Of a stretch of DNA of 40,967 bases, positions 7,651 through 16,672 are shown one piece after another; the first letter of the stretch is position 1; every line of letters starts with the position of its first letter. The stretch spans positions 1-40,967 of the forward strand of contig JAZNXU010000035.1 in the NCBI GenBank assembly GCA_045594065.1. The letters run 5' to 3'. The notes beneath the pieces were generated by a model. The model was not told where the DNA came from. It saw only the letters and a list, made by a program, of their open reading frames with translations, and did no database searches. The stretch comes from SIG565 sp045594065. Lineage in GTDB: Bacteria; Bacillota; Clostridia; Oscillospirales; Acutalibacteraceae. The translations under genes and the position numbers were made by a program.

Positions 7651-10278
7651 TTAACCTCCGATTTTTTCGGTAATAATAGTATTAACTGCCGCTAAGGCAT
7701 CGTTAAGCTTTGAAGAATCCTTACCGCCTGCCATGGCAATATCGGGGCGGCCGCCACCGTTACCTCCCGTAAGCTTTGCAACAGCACTTACTATTTCACC
7801 CGCCTTAATGCCCTTTGCAACCGCTGCCTTACCTGCCGCAGCACAGAATGTGAGCTTTTCGGGTGTTACCGCCGCCAAAACTATAACGGCGTTCTCGTTA
7901 TCATTTTTAACCTTTTCGCAAATAGAGCGGATTTCATCGGCATTCGAGCCCTGAAGCTGAGCCGAAATTACATCAACTCCACCGATTACGGTTTTATTTT
8001 TAAGAATTTCATCTAGCTTTCCGAAAGCCAATTTTGCCTCTAGCTGTTCAATTGTCTTTTCAGCCTCTTTAAGCTCTGCCATTACCTGATTTGCACGCTT
8101 ATTAAGCTCTGCAGGGTTGCCGATTTTAAGCGTAACAGCAGTTTCGTTAATAAGTGACTGCTTATCGGCTATCAACTTTAATACATTAAAGCCTGTAACG
8201 CCCTCAATTCGGCGTACGCCCGCGGCAACGCTCGATTCGGAAATGATTTTAAACATACCGATTTTACCGGTATTATTAACATGTGTACCGCCGCAGAACT
8301 CAACCGATTTATCGGCCGCCTTAACAACTCGAACGGTGTCGCCGTATTTTTCACCGAAAAGTGCCATTGCACCAAGCTTTTTAGCCTCTTCAATCGGCAT
8401 TTCAAGGTTTTCAACGGTAATTGCATCGAAAATTATACCGTTTACTATTAGTTCAACCTTTTCAATTTCCTCAGCGGTTAAGGCTGAGAAATGGGTAAAG
8501 TCAAAACGGACAACGCTCTCGTTTACCATACTTCCTGCCTGCTCAACATGGGTGCCGAGAACCTGCCTTAACGCTGCCTGCAGTAAATGTGCGGCTGTGT
8601 GGTTGCGGCGGATAGCCGAACGACGGGTAGTATCGATTGCGGCTTTTACTTTATCGCCTACGCATACATTTCCGCTTTTAACCTTTGCATAGTGTGTGAA
8701 AATACCGTCGGCAGTTTTCTTAACATCAACCACGCAAAGCTCGGCATTCTCTGCCGAAATTACGCCCGTATCTCCAACCTGACCGCCGCTTTCGGCATAG
8801 AAAGGTGTTTTATCAAGTACAATAATTACATTTTCGCCCACAGCGGCTGTAGCTACATGCTCACCCTCGCTTACAATGTCAAGTACGGTAGCGGTGCAGC
8901 AGTCCTCGGTATAGCCGACAAACTCAGTTGCGGCAACATCCTCAAATGCAATGCCGTCGCTCTTCCAGCTTTCGGCATCAGCTGCCTTTCTGCCGGCTCT
9001 TGCCTTTTCGCGCTGACCGCGCATAAGCTCATTGAACTTTTCTTCATCAAGGGTCATATTGTTTTCGGCAAGAATATCTTTGGTTAAATCAAGCGGGAAG
9101 CCATAGGTATCATAAAGCTTAAAAGCGTCCTCCCCCGATAATTCTCCACCGTTCTTTGTAAGACCGCCGAGAATTGCAAGACCTTGGTCGATAGTTTTAG
9201 CAAAGGCAGCCTCTTCAAAGGAAATAACCTTTTTTATAAGCTCCTGTTTTTCTTCAAGTTCGGGGTATCCTGCCTTGTTTTCGGCAATTACGCTATCGGC
9301 TAAAATGCTTAAAAATGCGCCGTTTATGCCAATAAGCTTACCGTGGCGAGCAGCCCTACGGATAAGACGGCGAAGCACATAGCCCCTACCCTCGTTAGAG
9401 GGAATAATACCGTCGCTAATCATAAAGGTGGAGGCTCTAGCGTGGTCTGTAATAGCGCGAATGGAAATATCGGTATTTCCACCATTCCCGTACTCCTTAC
9501 CCGATAATTCGCAAACCTTATTTAAGATATTGCGTACCGAATCAACCTCGAACATATTGTCAACCCCCTGCATAACGCAGGCAAGGCGCTCAAGACCCAT
9601 ACCGGTATCGATATTTTTATGCTCAAGTTCGGTGTAGGTGCCATCCCCCATATTATTAAACTGAGAGAATACATTATTCCAAATTTCCATATAACGGTCG
9701 CAGTCGCAGCCAGGTTTGCAGTCGGCGCTGCCACAGCCGTATTTTTCGCCGCGGTCGAAATAAATTTCACTGCAGGGTCCGCAGGGACCTGTTCCGTGCT
9801 CCCAGAAGTTATCTGCCTTGCCGAGCTTTACGATATGCTCTTCGTTGACGCCTATTTTATCACGCCAGATGGCATATGCCTCGTCGTCCTCTTCATAAAC
9901 CGAGGGCCAGAGCAGATTAGCGGGAATTTCTAAAGTGTCGGTTAAAAACTCCCAAGCCCACTCAATAGCCTGCTCTTTAAAATAATCGCCGAACGAGAAG
10001 TTGCCGAGCATTTCAAAATATGTGCCGTGGCGAGCGGTGTGACCAACACGCTCAAGGTCGGGTGTGCGAATGCACTTCTGGCAGGTGGTAACGCGATTAC
10101 GGGGCGGTACTACTTCGCCCGTAAAATATTTTTTCATAGGCGCCATACCCGAGTTTATAAGTAGCAGAGATTTATCGCCCTGAGGTACGAGCGAAAAACT
10201 GCCAAGGCGTAAATGCCCCTTAGACTCAAAGAAAGACAAATATTTTTCTCTTAAATCATTTAAACTAGTCCATTTCAT
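7651..10278 (-). CDS. alaS: Alanyl-tRNA synthetase
   Basis: This enzyme charges tRNA-Ala and edits Ser/Gly mischarges. The 875-residue protein has full family length. The class II catalytic core includes HTARHGTYFEMLGNFSFGDY near residue 60 and GMGLERLACVMQG near 230. The editing domain carries the zinc motif HTAAH near 567-571 and CGGTH near 670, and the C-terminal DHHA1/C-Ala region ends GGNGGGRPDIAMAGGKD. An AGGTGAT site precedes the ATG. A consensus promoter (10315-10343) gives a leader of only about 30 bases, so there is no room for a T-box. Confidence 0.98.
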   Translation of the reverse strand: MKWTSLNDLREKYLSFFESKGHLRLGSFSLVPQGDKSLLLINSGMAPMKKYFTGEVVPPRNRVTTCQKCIRTPDLERVGHTARHGTYFEMLGNFSFGDYFKEQAIEWAWEFLTDTLEIPANLLWPSVYEEDDEAYAIWRDKIGVNEEHIVKLGKADNFWEHGTGPCGPCSEIYFDRGEKYGCGSADCKPGCDCDRYMEIWNNVFSQFNNMGDGTYTELEHKNIDTGMGLERLACVMQGVDNMFEVDSVRNILNKVCELSGKEYGNGGNTDISIRAITDHARASTFMISDGIIPSNEGRGYVLRRLIRRAARHGKLIGINGAFLSILADSVIAENKAGYPELEEKQELIKKVISFEEAAFAKTIDQGLAILGGLTKNGGELSGEDAFKLYDTYGFPLDLTKDILAENNMTLDEEKFNELMRGQREKARAGRKAADAESWKSDGIAFEDVAATEFVGYTEDCCTATVLDIVSEGEHVATAAVGENVIIVLDKTPFYAESGGQVGDTGVISAENAELCVVDVKKTADGIFTHYAKVKSGNVCVGDKVKAAIDTTRRSAIRRNHTAAHLLQAALRQVLGTHVEQAGSMVNESVVRFDFTHFSALTAEEIEKVELIVNGIIFDAITVENLEMPIEEAKKLGAMALFGEKYGDTVRVVKAADKSVEFCGGTHVNNTGKIGMFKIISESSVAAGVRRIEGVTGFNVLKLIADKQSLINETAVTLKIGNPAELNKRANQVMAELKEAEKTIEQLEAKLAFGKLDEILKNKTVIGGVDVISAQLQGSNADEIRSICEKVKNDNENAVIVLAAVTPEKLTFCAAAGKAAVAKGIKAGEIVSAVAKLTGGNGGGRPDIAMAGGKDSSKLNDALAAVNTIITEKIGG

Positions 10279-10314
10279 TTTATATCACCTGTTCATAAAT
10301 TTACATACATAATG

Positions 10315-10343
10315 ATTATATAACCAAATACACCTTTTGTCAA
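10315..10343 (-). promoter_or_regulatory. Consensus promoter of alaS-HIT
   Basis: A perfect TTGACA (10343-10338) and a perfect TATAAT (10320-10315) with a 17-base spacer lie on the minus strand between the engB terminator and alaS. Confidence 0.88.
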
Positions 10344-10357
10344 TAAAACCCATATTA

Positions 10358-10382
10358 AAAACCCTCCGTTTCGGAGGGTTTT
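10358..10382 (-). terminator. Terminator of the pncB-engB operon
   Basis: An 11-bp stem (10358-10368 with 10372-10382, loop TTT) is followed by a T-run on the minus strand. It starts 4 bases beyond the engB stop. Confidence 0.9.
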
Positions 10383-10386
10383 ATGA

Positions 10387-10974
10387 CTATTCACACAGAT
10401 TTTCAATTATTTCGCGGAGCTTATCGGTGCCTGTGCCGTTAAGGGCTGATACGGGCAGAATTTCGGTATTCTCCCCTATTATGCCACTGAGCTCTTCTCT
10501 TACAGAACTAAGACGCTCGGCAAACTCGGTTTTATTAAGCTTATCGCACTTAGTGAGCACTATCATATAGGGAATTTTATAGTAGTTTAAAAACTCGAGC
10601 ATTGATAAATCGAACTCGCCCACCTTATGGCGCATATCTATAAGCTGAAAGACCATTGGAATATTTCGGCGAGCGCGGAAATAGCCCTCCATTAAATCTG
10701 CCCACCGCTCCTTTTCGCGGTAATCAACCTTGGCGTAGCCGTAACCGGGCAGGTCTACTATGCGGGCACCGTCTAACTTATAAAAGTTAATGGTAACAGT
10801 CTTTCCGGGCTTGCCGCTAACGCGGGCGAGTGCCTTTCTGCCGAGTGTTTTGTTTATAAGCGAGGATTTTCCCACATTTGACTTTCCCGCAAAGCAGATT
10901 TCGGGTAATGTGGACTCGGGCAGCTGCGATACAACTCCGTATGCGCTTTCAAAAACTGCTGTATTAAAATTCAT
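10387..10974 (-). CDS. engB: Ribosome biogenesis GTPase EngB/YsxC (YihA)
   Basis: This 195-residue GTPase is required for 50S subunit assembly in Firmicutes. The G1 motif GKSNVGKSSLIN lies near residues 31-42, G3 is DLPGYGYA near 74-81, G4 is TKCDK near 141-145, and G5 SALNGTG is near the C-terminus. Its length matches the family. The start lies 2 bases after the DUF4886-like gene, whose terminal codons contain the ribosome site GGAGCAG. It is the last gene of the pncB operon. lon and engB are commonly adjacent in Firmicutes; here a lipoprotein gene separates them. Confidence 0.96.
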   Translation of the reverse strand: MNFNTAVFESAYGVVSQLPESTLPEICFAGKSNVGKSSLINKTLGRKALARVSGKPGKTVTINFYKLDGARIVDLPGYGYAKVDYREKERWADLMEGYFRARRNIPMVFQLIDMRHKVGEFDLSMLEFLNYYKIPYMIVLTKCDKLNKTEFAERLSSVREELSGIIGENTEILPVSALNGTGTDKLREIIENLCE

Positions 10975-10976
10975 AT

Positions 10977-11942
10977 TTACTGCTCCATTACAATCTTGTA
11001 AGCAACTTCAGCAAGCTTTTGACGCTCTTCTGCGGTGCCGCCAACGCCGACCATAGTGTTCTGGCGCACGTCGATTTCATCCTTATACAGGAACTGAGCC
11101 CAAACGCAAGCCGCAAGGAAGCAGCCTTTCTCGGATAAATGGCTTACCTCATCTGCGTAAATTGAGGTGGTTTTGTCGTAATCATTGGTGAATCCATATT
11201 CTTCCTTTGCGAGCTGCACAGCTGCGCCTACGGGAACTATCGGCACATTTCCGAGTCGCTGTGCGGCTATTTCAAAGTTTTCTTTAACCTTTTCAAACTG
11301 GTCTGCACCCATTTTGCTTGCAGGATATTTTCCTAAATTTCTTCTCCAGCAAAGCGACCATGTCTGATGAATCATAAATCTAGCATTGGACTGATGACTC
11401 TTAACTTTTTCGTACAGAGGTACCAGCTTATCGAAGGTATCAATATCGTCCATACTTACAGAATGGCCCTGGAAAGTTATAATATCATACTCGTAATTCT
11501 CAAGCACCCATTTTGAGGTTACAGGCTCGGTGGTTACCTGTTTGCCGTTTGTAAACAACTGGAATACAGCCTCATCATTCATATAAAAATCATAATGCTG
11601 CTCTAGCGTACAGCCTGCATAATAAAGGCTTGAGATTTCGAGGTTTCCGCCGAAATCTGCCACCATTTGGGAGGCGTACTGTGTCGAGTTGTTAGAAAAA
11701 CTGTGGCCTATGCACAGAACTCTTATGGTTTCTTTGTTCTGTATCATCTTCTTTTCGGTGGTTGCAGTACCGTCTGTATCGGTTGCACCGCCTGTTTGCC
11801 CATCCATAGTGTTTGGCGCGCCCGAGGCTTCGCCACCTGTATTTACATTTGGAGTTTCAGTTGTCTTACCTCCGCAACCCACTGCAATGCCCATAATAAG
11901 AGCTAATGCAAGAACAAGTGAAATAATACATTTTAATTTCAT
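10977..11942 (-). CDS. DUF4886-like (SGNH-hydrolase fold) lipoprotein
   Basis: The 321-residue protein has a lipoprotein signal ending at C23 (AVGC), then a Thr/Gly/Ala-rich linker to about residue 70. A domain follows that opens with IRVLCIGHSFSNNST near 75-88, resembling the GxS block of SGNH hydrolases as seen in DUF4886. Further blocks are YDIITFQGHSVSMDD near 152 and FMIHQTWSLCWRRNLG near 195. A C-terminal YADEVSHLSEKGCFLAACVWAQFL supplies a possible Asp-x-x-His. This suggests a surface esterase; the substrate is unknown. A GGAGG site precedes the ATG. It lies between lon and engB, 14 and 2 bases away respectively, so it is transcribed with them. Confidence 0.8.
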   Translation of the reverse strand: MKLKCIISLVLALALIMGIAVGCGGKTTETPNVNTGGEASGAPNTMDGQTGGATDTDGTATTEKKMIQNKETIRVLCIGHSFSNNSTQYASQMVADFGGNLEISSLYYAGCTLEQHYDFYMNDEAVFQLFTNGKQVTTEPVTSKWVLENYEYDIITFQGHSVSMDDIDTFDKLVPLYEKVKSHQSNARFMIHQTWSLCWRRNLGKYPASKMGADQFEKVKENFEIAAQRLGNVPIVPVGAAVQLAKEEYGFTNDYDKTTSIYADEVSHLSEKGCFLAACVWAQFLYKDEIDVRQNTMVGVGGTAEERQKLAEVAYKIVMEQ

Positions 11943-11956
11943 AATTTTACCTCCAT

Positions 11957-14368
11957 TTATTGCCTTACGGCATCTCTGATTGTATCGGCAGGTATGGGCG
12001 AAATTTTCTTAACTGCCTTTTTAGGTTTCAAGCCTACAATTGCCGACTTAATAATATCGCTTACATTGCTTACGGGAATAAACTCGATGTTTTCCCGACA
12101 CGCGGCGTCAATTTCGTCAAGGTCGGGGGTGTTATCTATTGGTATGTACACGGTTTTTACCCCACCCCTATATGCTGCCATACTTTTTTCCTTAAATCCG
12201 CCGATGCGCAGCACCCTGCCGCGAATAGTGACCTCACCCGTCATAGCAATATCTCTGCGGACAGGAAGCTTTGTCAGCGCCGATACGAGCGCTACGGTTA
12301 TGGTAACACCTGCCGAGGGGCCGTCCTTAGGAACGGCGGCTTCGGTAGCGTGAATGTGAATATCTCGCTTGCTGTAAAAATCGGGAGATATGCCGAATTC
12401 CTCGGCGTGACAGCGAACATAGGTTACCGCCGCTTTAGCCGATTCCTGCATAACCTCACCCAGCGAGCCTGTAAGCTCTAATTTGCCTGTGCCCGCACAA
12501 ACGGCTACCTCCAGCTGCATTATCTCGCCGCCTACAGCCGTCCAAGCGAGCCCGTTTACAACGCCTATTTCGTCCCGCTTTAAAATTTCTTCGGGGGTAT
12601 AGCGCTTTTTGCCAAGCATTTCTTCGATTAATTTCGGGTTAGCAGTTACCTTTTGAGTGGTATTTTCAACCAACATTTTAGCCGATTTTCGGCAAACCGC
12701 AGCTATTTCACGCTCTAATTTTCTAACACCCGATTCTCTGGTGTAATAATCTATAAGACTATATAGTGCGGCATCGGTAATACGGAAATTCGCTTTAGTT
12801 AAACCGTGGCGCTTCATCTGCTTTGCCACCAAATGCCTTTTAGCAATTGCAAATTTCTCTTCTCTTGAATAGCTTGTAAGCTCAATTACCTCCATACGGT
12901 CAAGCAGCGGTGCGGGAATAGTATCCACCGTGTTAGCGGTGGTGATAAACAGCACCTTGCTTAAATCATACGGCATATCTAAATAATGGTCGGTGAAATT
13001 AGAGTTTTGCTCAGGGTCAAGCACCTCAAGCATTGCTGACGCAGGGTCACCCTTATAGTCACTGCCTAATTTATCTATTTCATCGAGCAATATGAGCGGA
13101 TTCCCACAGCCTGCCGACTTTACGGCATTGATGATTTTACCCGGCATTGCCGCAACATATGTGCGGCGGTGACCGCGGATTTCAGCCTCATCGCGAACGC
13201 CGCCCAGTGACACCCTTGCAAAGCGCCTACCCATACATTCTGCTATGGTTTTGCCAATGCTTGTTTTGCCAACGCCTGGGGGGCCCACAAGGCAGATAAT
13301 CTGACCCTTAATTTCGGGCGCTAAGAGATAGACTGAGAGCATTTCGAGAATTCTCGATTTAACCTTTTCCATACCGTAAAAATCACGGTCGAGAATTTTG
13401 CGAGCCGCTAAAATATCAATTTTATCATCGGTGTAGCAGTTCCACGGCAGCTCAATGCAGGTATCGAGGTAGCCCCTTATAACGCCGCCGTCGTGCGAGC
13501 CTTGCGGTAGCTTTAAAAGCTTGTTTAATTCTTTATTCAACTTTTCTTTAACCGAATTATCGGCACAAAGCGACTTAATTTTCTCGCTATACTCGCTGAA
13601 TTCGTCCTCGGGCGAATCGTCGCCGTAAAGCTCAGAGTTGATTGCTTTCATCTGTTCGCGAAGATAGTATTCGCGGTTATTATCGTCAATCTGCTCGCGT
13701 ACCTTTTCTTGAAGCTCGCGGTCAAGCTCTAAAATATTACGCTCCTTTTCAATAAGCTGAATTAACAAGGCGGCGCGGTTTTCAGCCGACAGCTCGGCTA
13801 AAACATCCACCTTTTCGCTATAGGGTGAACGCACATTAAAGGCTATGTAATCGGTTATGTATTCAAGATTTTCCGCCCTTGCTTCGGTTACGGTTTTCAA
13901 AATATCGGGCGCAAATTTCGGAATATTTGCGGCATAAAGAGCGAATTCCTCGCGAAGACGGCGGAGCAACGCTTCGCGGTATAGTGGGTCGCCGAGGCTT
14001 TCTTCGGGTGTGCACTCCTCGGTATCGAGAACAAGCAGGTCCTGCCTGCCGCTTAAATTCTCACCCTTGAAAGTTGCCCTGTAGAGCGATTCCACAACGA
14101 CTTTAACGGTACCGTCGTGCATTTTAAGCATTTGCGCTACATGAGCCACACAGCCCACAGGCGCAAGACCGCTCAGCGGCGGATAACCCTCTGCCATACC
14201 CATTTGTGTTATTAAATAGACCTCGCGGTTGCCCTCAAGCGCGGAATTAAGCGCATTAAGGGAGGCGGGGCGACCTATATCAAAGCCGGTGGTTGTGCCA
14301 GGGAAAGGCACAATACCTCTTAAAACAATTGTAGGCAAAATCTTTTGCCTTGGTTTTTTGGTTGACAT
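11957..14368 (-). CDS. lon: ATP-dependent protease La (Lon)
   Basis: This cytosolic AAA+ serine protease degrades misfolded and regulatory proteins. The 803-residue protein has the N-terminal LON substrate domain (starting PTIVLRGIVPFPGTTT), the ATPase with Walker A GPPGVGKTS and Walker B ILLDEIDKLG near the middle, and the C-terminal protease domain. The catalytic Ser lies in PKDGPSAGVT and the paired Lys in GGFKEKSMAA. The length is normal for LonA. CCGGAGG precedes the ATG. It is the fourth gene of the pncB operon. No CIRCE or other heat-shock operator was seen upstream. Confidence 0.98.
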   Translation of the reverse strand: MSTKKPRQKILPTIVLRGIVPFPGTTTGFDIGRPASLNALNSALEGNREVYLITQMGMAEGYPPLSGLAPVGCVAHVAQMLKMHDGTVKVVVESLYRATFKGENLSGRQDLLVLDTEECTPEESLGDPLYREALLRRLREEFALYAANIPKFAPDILKTVTEARAENLEYITDYIAFNVRSPYSEKVDVLAELSAENRAALLIQLIEKERNILELDRELQEKVREQIDDNNREYYLREQMKAINSELYGDDSPEDEFSEYSEKIKSLCADNSVKEKLNKELNKLLKLPQGSHDGGVIRGYLDTCIELPWNCYTDDKIDILAARKILDRDFYGMEKVKSRILEMLSVYLLAPEIKGQIICLVGPPGVGKTSIGKTIAECMGRRFARVSLGGVRDEAEIRGHRRTYVAAMPGKIINAVKSAGCGNPLILLDEIDKLGSDYKGDPASAMLEVLDPEQNSNFTDHYLDMPYDLSKVLFITTANTVDTIPAPLLDRMEVIELTSYSREEKFAIAKRHLVAKQMKRHGLTKANFRITDAALYSLIDYYTRESGVRKLEREIAAVCRKSAKMLVENTTQKVTANPKLIEEMLGKKRYTPEEILKRDEIGVVNGLAWTAVGGEIMQLEVAVCAGTGKLELTGSLGEVMQESAKAAVTYVRCHAEEFGISPDFYSKRDIHIHATEAAVPKDGPSAGVTITVALVSALTKLPVRRDIAMTGEVTIRGRVLRIGGFKEKSMAAYRGGVKTVYIPIDNTPDLDEIDAACRENIEFIPVSNVSDIIKSAIVGLKPKKAVKKISPIPADTIRDAVRQ

Positions 14369-14383
14369 AAATTCCTCCGGAAA

Positions 14384-16096
14384 TTATCTTGTAAATTGCA
14401 AATTGTAAAGCTTGGCGTACTCTCCGCCCTCTTTAATAAGGGCGCTATGTGTGCCCTGCTCAGTTATTTTACCGTTTTCAATAACGGCTATTTCATCTGC
14501 ATTCTTAACGGTTGAAAGGCGGTGTGCCACAACTATTGTTGTTCTGCCGTGGCAAAGCTCATCTAAAGACTGCTGAATCATAATTTCAGTAGTGTTATCC
14601 AGCGCGCTGGTTGCCTCGTCAAGAATAAGTATGGGCGGATTTTTAAGAAAAACGCGGGCAATACTTAGTCTCTGCTTTTGTCCACCCGATAATTTAACGC
14701 CTCTCTCGCCTATCTGGGTGTCGTACCCATCAGGCAGGGACATAATATAATCGTGAATATTGGCTCTTTTAGCAGCATCGATTATCTCATCATTTGTAGC
14801 ATCGGGTCTGCCGTAAAGAATATTATCGCGAATGCTTGCATTGAACAGATAAATATCTTGCTGAACAATGCCGATATTTTTACGCAATGAGTCGATTGTA
14901 ATTTCATTTACATTAGTACCGTCGATTAAAATTTCGCCTGCTTGTATGTTATAAAACCTCGGCAACAAATGGCAAACGGTAGTTTTACCGCCGCCGCTCG
15001 GACCTACGAGCGCATAGGTGCTGCCCGCTTTTATGTTAAGGCTTAGGTTGTTGAGTACATCTATCTCACCGTCGTAAGAGCAGGTGACATTTTTAAACTG
15101 AATATCCCCCTTAATATCGGTTTTGGGCTTTGCCGCGAGCAAATCACTCTCGGGCTCGGCATCCATAATTTCAAGAAAGCGCTCAAATCCTGTAACTCCG
15201 TCCTGAAACTGCTCCATAAAGTTTATAAGCGTGGTAACGGGATTCATAAATACGCCGACCGACACTACAAATGCCGAATAGTCGCCCATATTTATCTGAC
15301 CGTTATAAAGGAAAATTCCGCCGAAAATTAATACAATTACATTAAAAACATCCGTAATAAAGGATGTAAAGGAGTGAAACCGACCCATTATGTTATATGC
15401 CTCGCGGCGGGCTTCAACAAACAGACCGTTACCCTTTTCAAACTTGCGACCCTCTTCTTTTTGGTTGGTAAATGCCTTTGTTACGCGAATACCGCTGACA
15501 CTGCTCTCGAGCGCCGCATTAATTTCGGCAATCGACTCGCGGCTTTTTTTGAACGCCTTTTTCATTTTAAGGCGCATTTTAGCCGCCGCTAAAGTCATAA
15601 CAGGAACACACAAAAACACTATGAGCGCCAATTTCCAATTGATTGTTGCTAGATACACAAATGCAGTAACAATCGAAATTGTAGATATAATTATATTCTC
15701 GGGACCGTGGTGCGCAAGCTCGCTCACCATCATAAGGTCGTTAGTCATACGCGACATTATTTTACCCGTTTCGTTATTATCATAAAACCTATAGGGTAGC
15801 TTTTGCAGATGCGTGAACATATCGCTACGCATTTGTGCCTGCATTCTAACGCCCATCATATGACCTTGGTACTGAATGAAATACATAAGCAGCATTCGTA
15901 CAAAGTAAATGGTAAGCAGCGATACACCCGAAATTACAATAAGATTATATTTTCTTTCGGGTATAAACACATTTAGCATATTGCGTGTGATAACCGGGTA
16001 GATTATGCCTATTACCGAAATTGCAAAGGACGCGAGCATATCAAGCGCAAATATTTTCTTGTGGGGGCTATAATATTTTAAAAATCTTTTAAGCAT
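14384..16096 (-). CDS. ABC transporter half-molecule, permease fused to ATPase (exporter type)
   Basis: This 570-residue protein has six predicted membrane segments in the first 300 residues followed by a nucleotide-binding domain. The Walker A is GPSGGGKTT, the Q-loop lies in NIGIVQQDIYLF, the signature is LSGGQKQRL, the Walker B is ILILDEATSALD, and the H-loop is VVAHRLST. This is the MsbA/MdlB type multidrug or lipid exporter. It could work as a homodimer, since no partner half-transporter is adjacent; the substrate is unknown. It starts 1 base after the small lipoprotein gene, so the two are translationally linked. Confidence 0.93.
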   Translation of the reverse strand: MLKRFLKYYSPHKKIFALDMLASFAISVIGIIYPVITRNMLNVFIPERKYNLIVISGVSLLTIYFVRMLLMYFIQYQGHMMGVRMQAQMRSDMFTHLQKLPYRFYDNNETGKIMSRMTNDLMMVSELAHHGPENIIISTISIVTAFVYLATINWKLALIVFLCVPVMTLAAAKMRLKMKKAFKKSRESIAEINAALESSVSGIRVTKAFTNQKEEGRKFEKGNGLFVEARREAYNIMGRFHSFTSFITDVFNVIVLIFGGIFLYNGQINMGDYSAFVVSVGVFMNPVTTLINFMEQFQDGVTGFERFLEIMDAEPESDLLAAKPKTDIKGDIQFKNVTCSYDGEIDVLNNLSLNIKAGSTYALVGPSGGGKTTVCHLLPRFYNIQAGEILIDGTNVNEITIDSLRKNIGIVQQDIYLFNASIRDNILYGRPDATNDEIIDAAKRANIHDYIMSLPDGYDTQIGERGVKLSGGQKQRLSIARVFLKNPPILILDEATSALDNTTEIMIQQSLDELCHGRTTIVVAHRLSTVKNADEIAVIENGKITEQGTHSALIKEGGEYAKLYNLQFTR

Positions 16097-16097
16097 T

Positions 16098-16670
16098 TTA
16101 CTCTGACCAATTCTCTGTATCGATTAAATTAACAGCTATGAGCTGGTCATCCATAAATAAAAAGTCTACCTTGTGTGCGCCGCTTTGATAGCTTAGCTTT
16201 ACACAGTCTTCGGTAAGATACGGATGAAAATAAAAATCGCTCTCTTCTATATTACCCTCTTGAAATTTTATATCGGGGAAAGCGTTTTTTACATCCTCAG
16301 GTTTTTCATAATTATTGCACATCATACCGAAAACGGTGCCACGGCAAATAATAGCAGAAATGCCCTTATCCTCATTGTCGGTTTTATAATAAAAGGATGC
16401 TAAATCGGTCAAAAAATAGGTGTCATTATCACCCTCCATTATATAAAAGCCTGTTTCTCCCTGAGCCTCGGGGTCGTAATTATAAGCCACTTTAACTTCA
16501 TCGGGAGTCATTCCTAAGCTTACATTAAGCTCGGGAATTTTACCCGAAGTCACAGCAGCAGCTAAATCGATTCCGTTACCCGCATTAGCATTTTTTTCTT
16601 CTTTACCGCCACAGGCGCAAAGGCTAAAGCATAACGCAAAGCATAAAACCAAAGCTAAAATCTTTTTCAT
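16098..16670 (-). CDS. Hypothetical small lipoprotein
   Basis: This 190-residue protein starts with a lipoprotein signal (MKKILALVLCFALCFSLCAC) with the lipidated Cys at C20, followed by GGKEEKNANAG. The mature part is acidic and has no domain I recognise. A segment LNVSLGMTPDEVKVAYNYDP near residue 50 resembles the start of secreted SmpA/OmlA-like folds, but this is weak. It lies between pncB and the ABC exporter with gaps of 2 and 1 bases, so it could be a surface partner of the transporter. AAAGGA precedes the ATG. Confidence 0.75.
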   Translation of the reverse strand: MKKILALVLCFALCFSLCACGGKEEKNANAGNGIDLAAAVTSGKIPELNVSLGMTPDEVKVAYNYDPEAQGETGFYIMEGDNDTYFLTDLASFYYKTDNEDKGISAIICRGTVFGMMCNNYEKPEDVKNAFPDIKFQEGNIEESDFYFHPYLTEDCVKLSYQSGAHKVDFLFMDDQLIAVNLIDTENWSE

Positions 16671-16672
16671 TT

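Noticed and set aside
8117..9087. Long plus-strand open frames (63-191 codons) opposite alaS
   Set aside because: They lie antisense to a full, highly conserved gene, lack ribosome sites and give low-complexity Ser/Thr/Ala-rich translations typical of complement shadows.
10279..10357. Possible T-box leader before alaS (and before trpS at 34785-34820)
   Set aside because: Both genes have good promoters that leave leaders of only about 30 bases, too short for a T-box.
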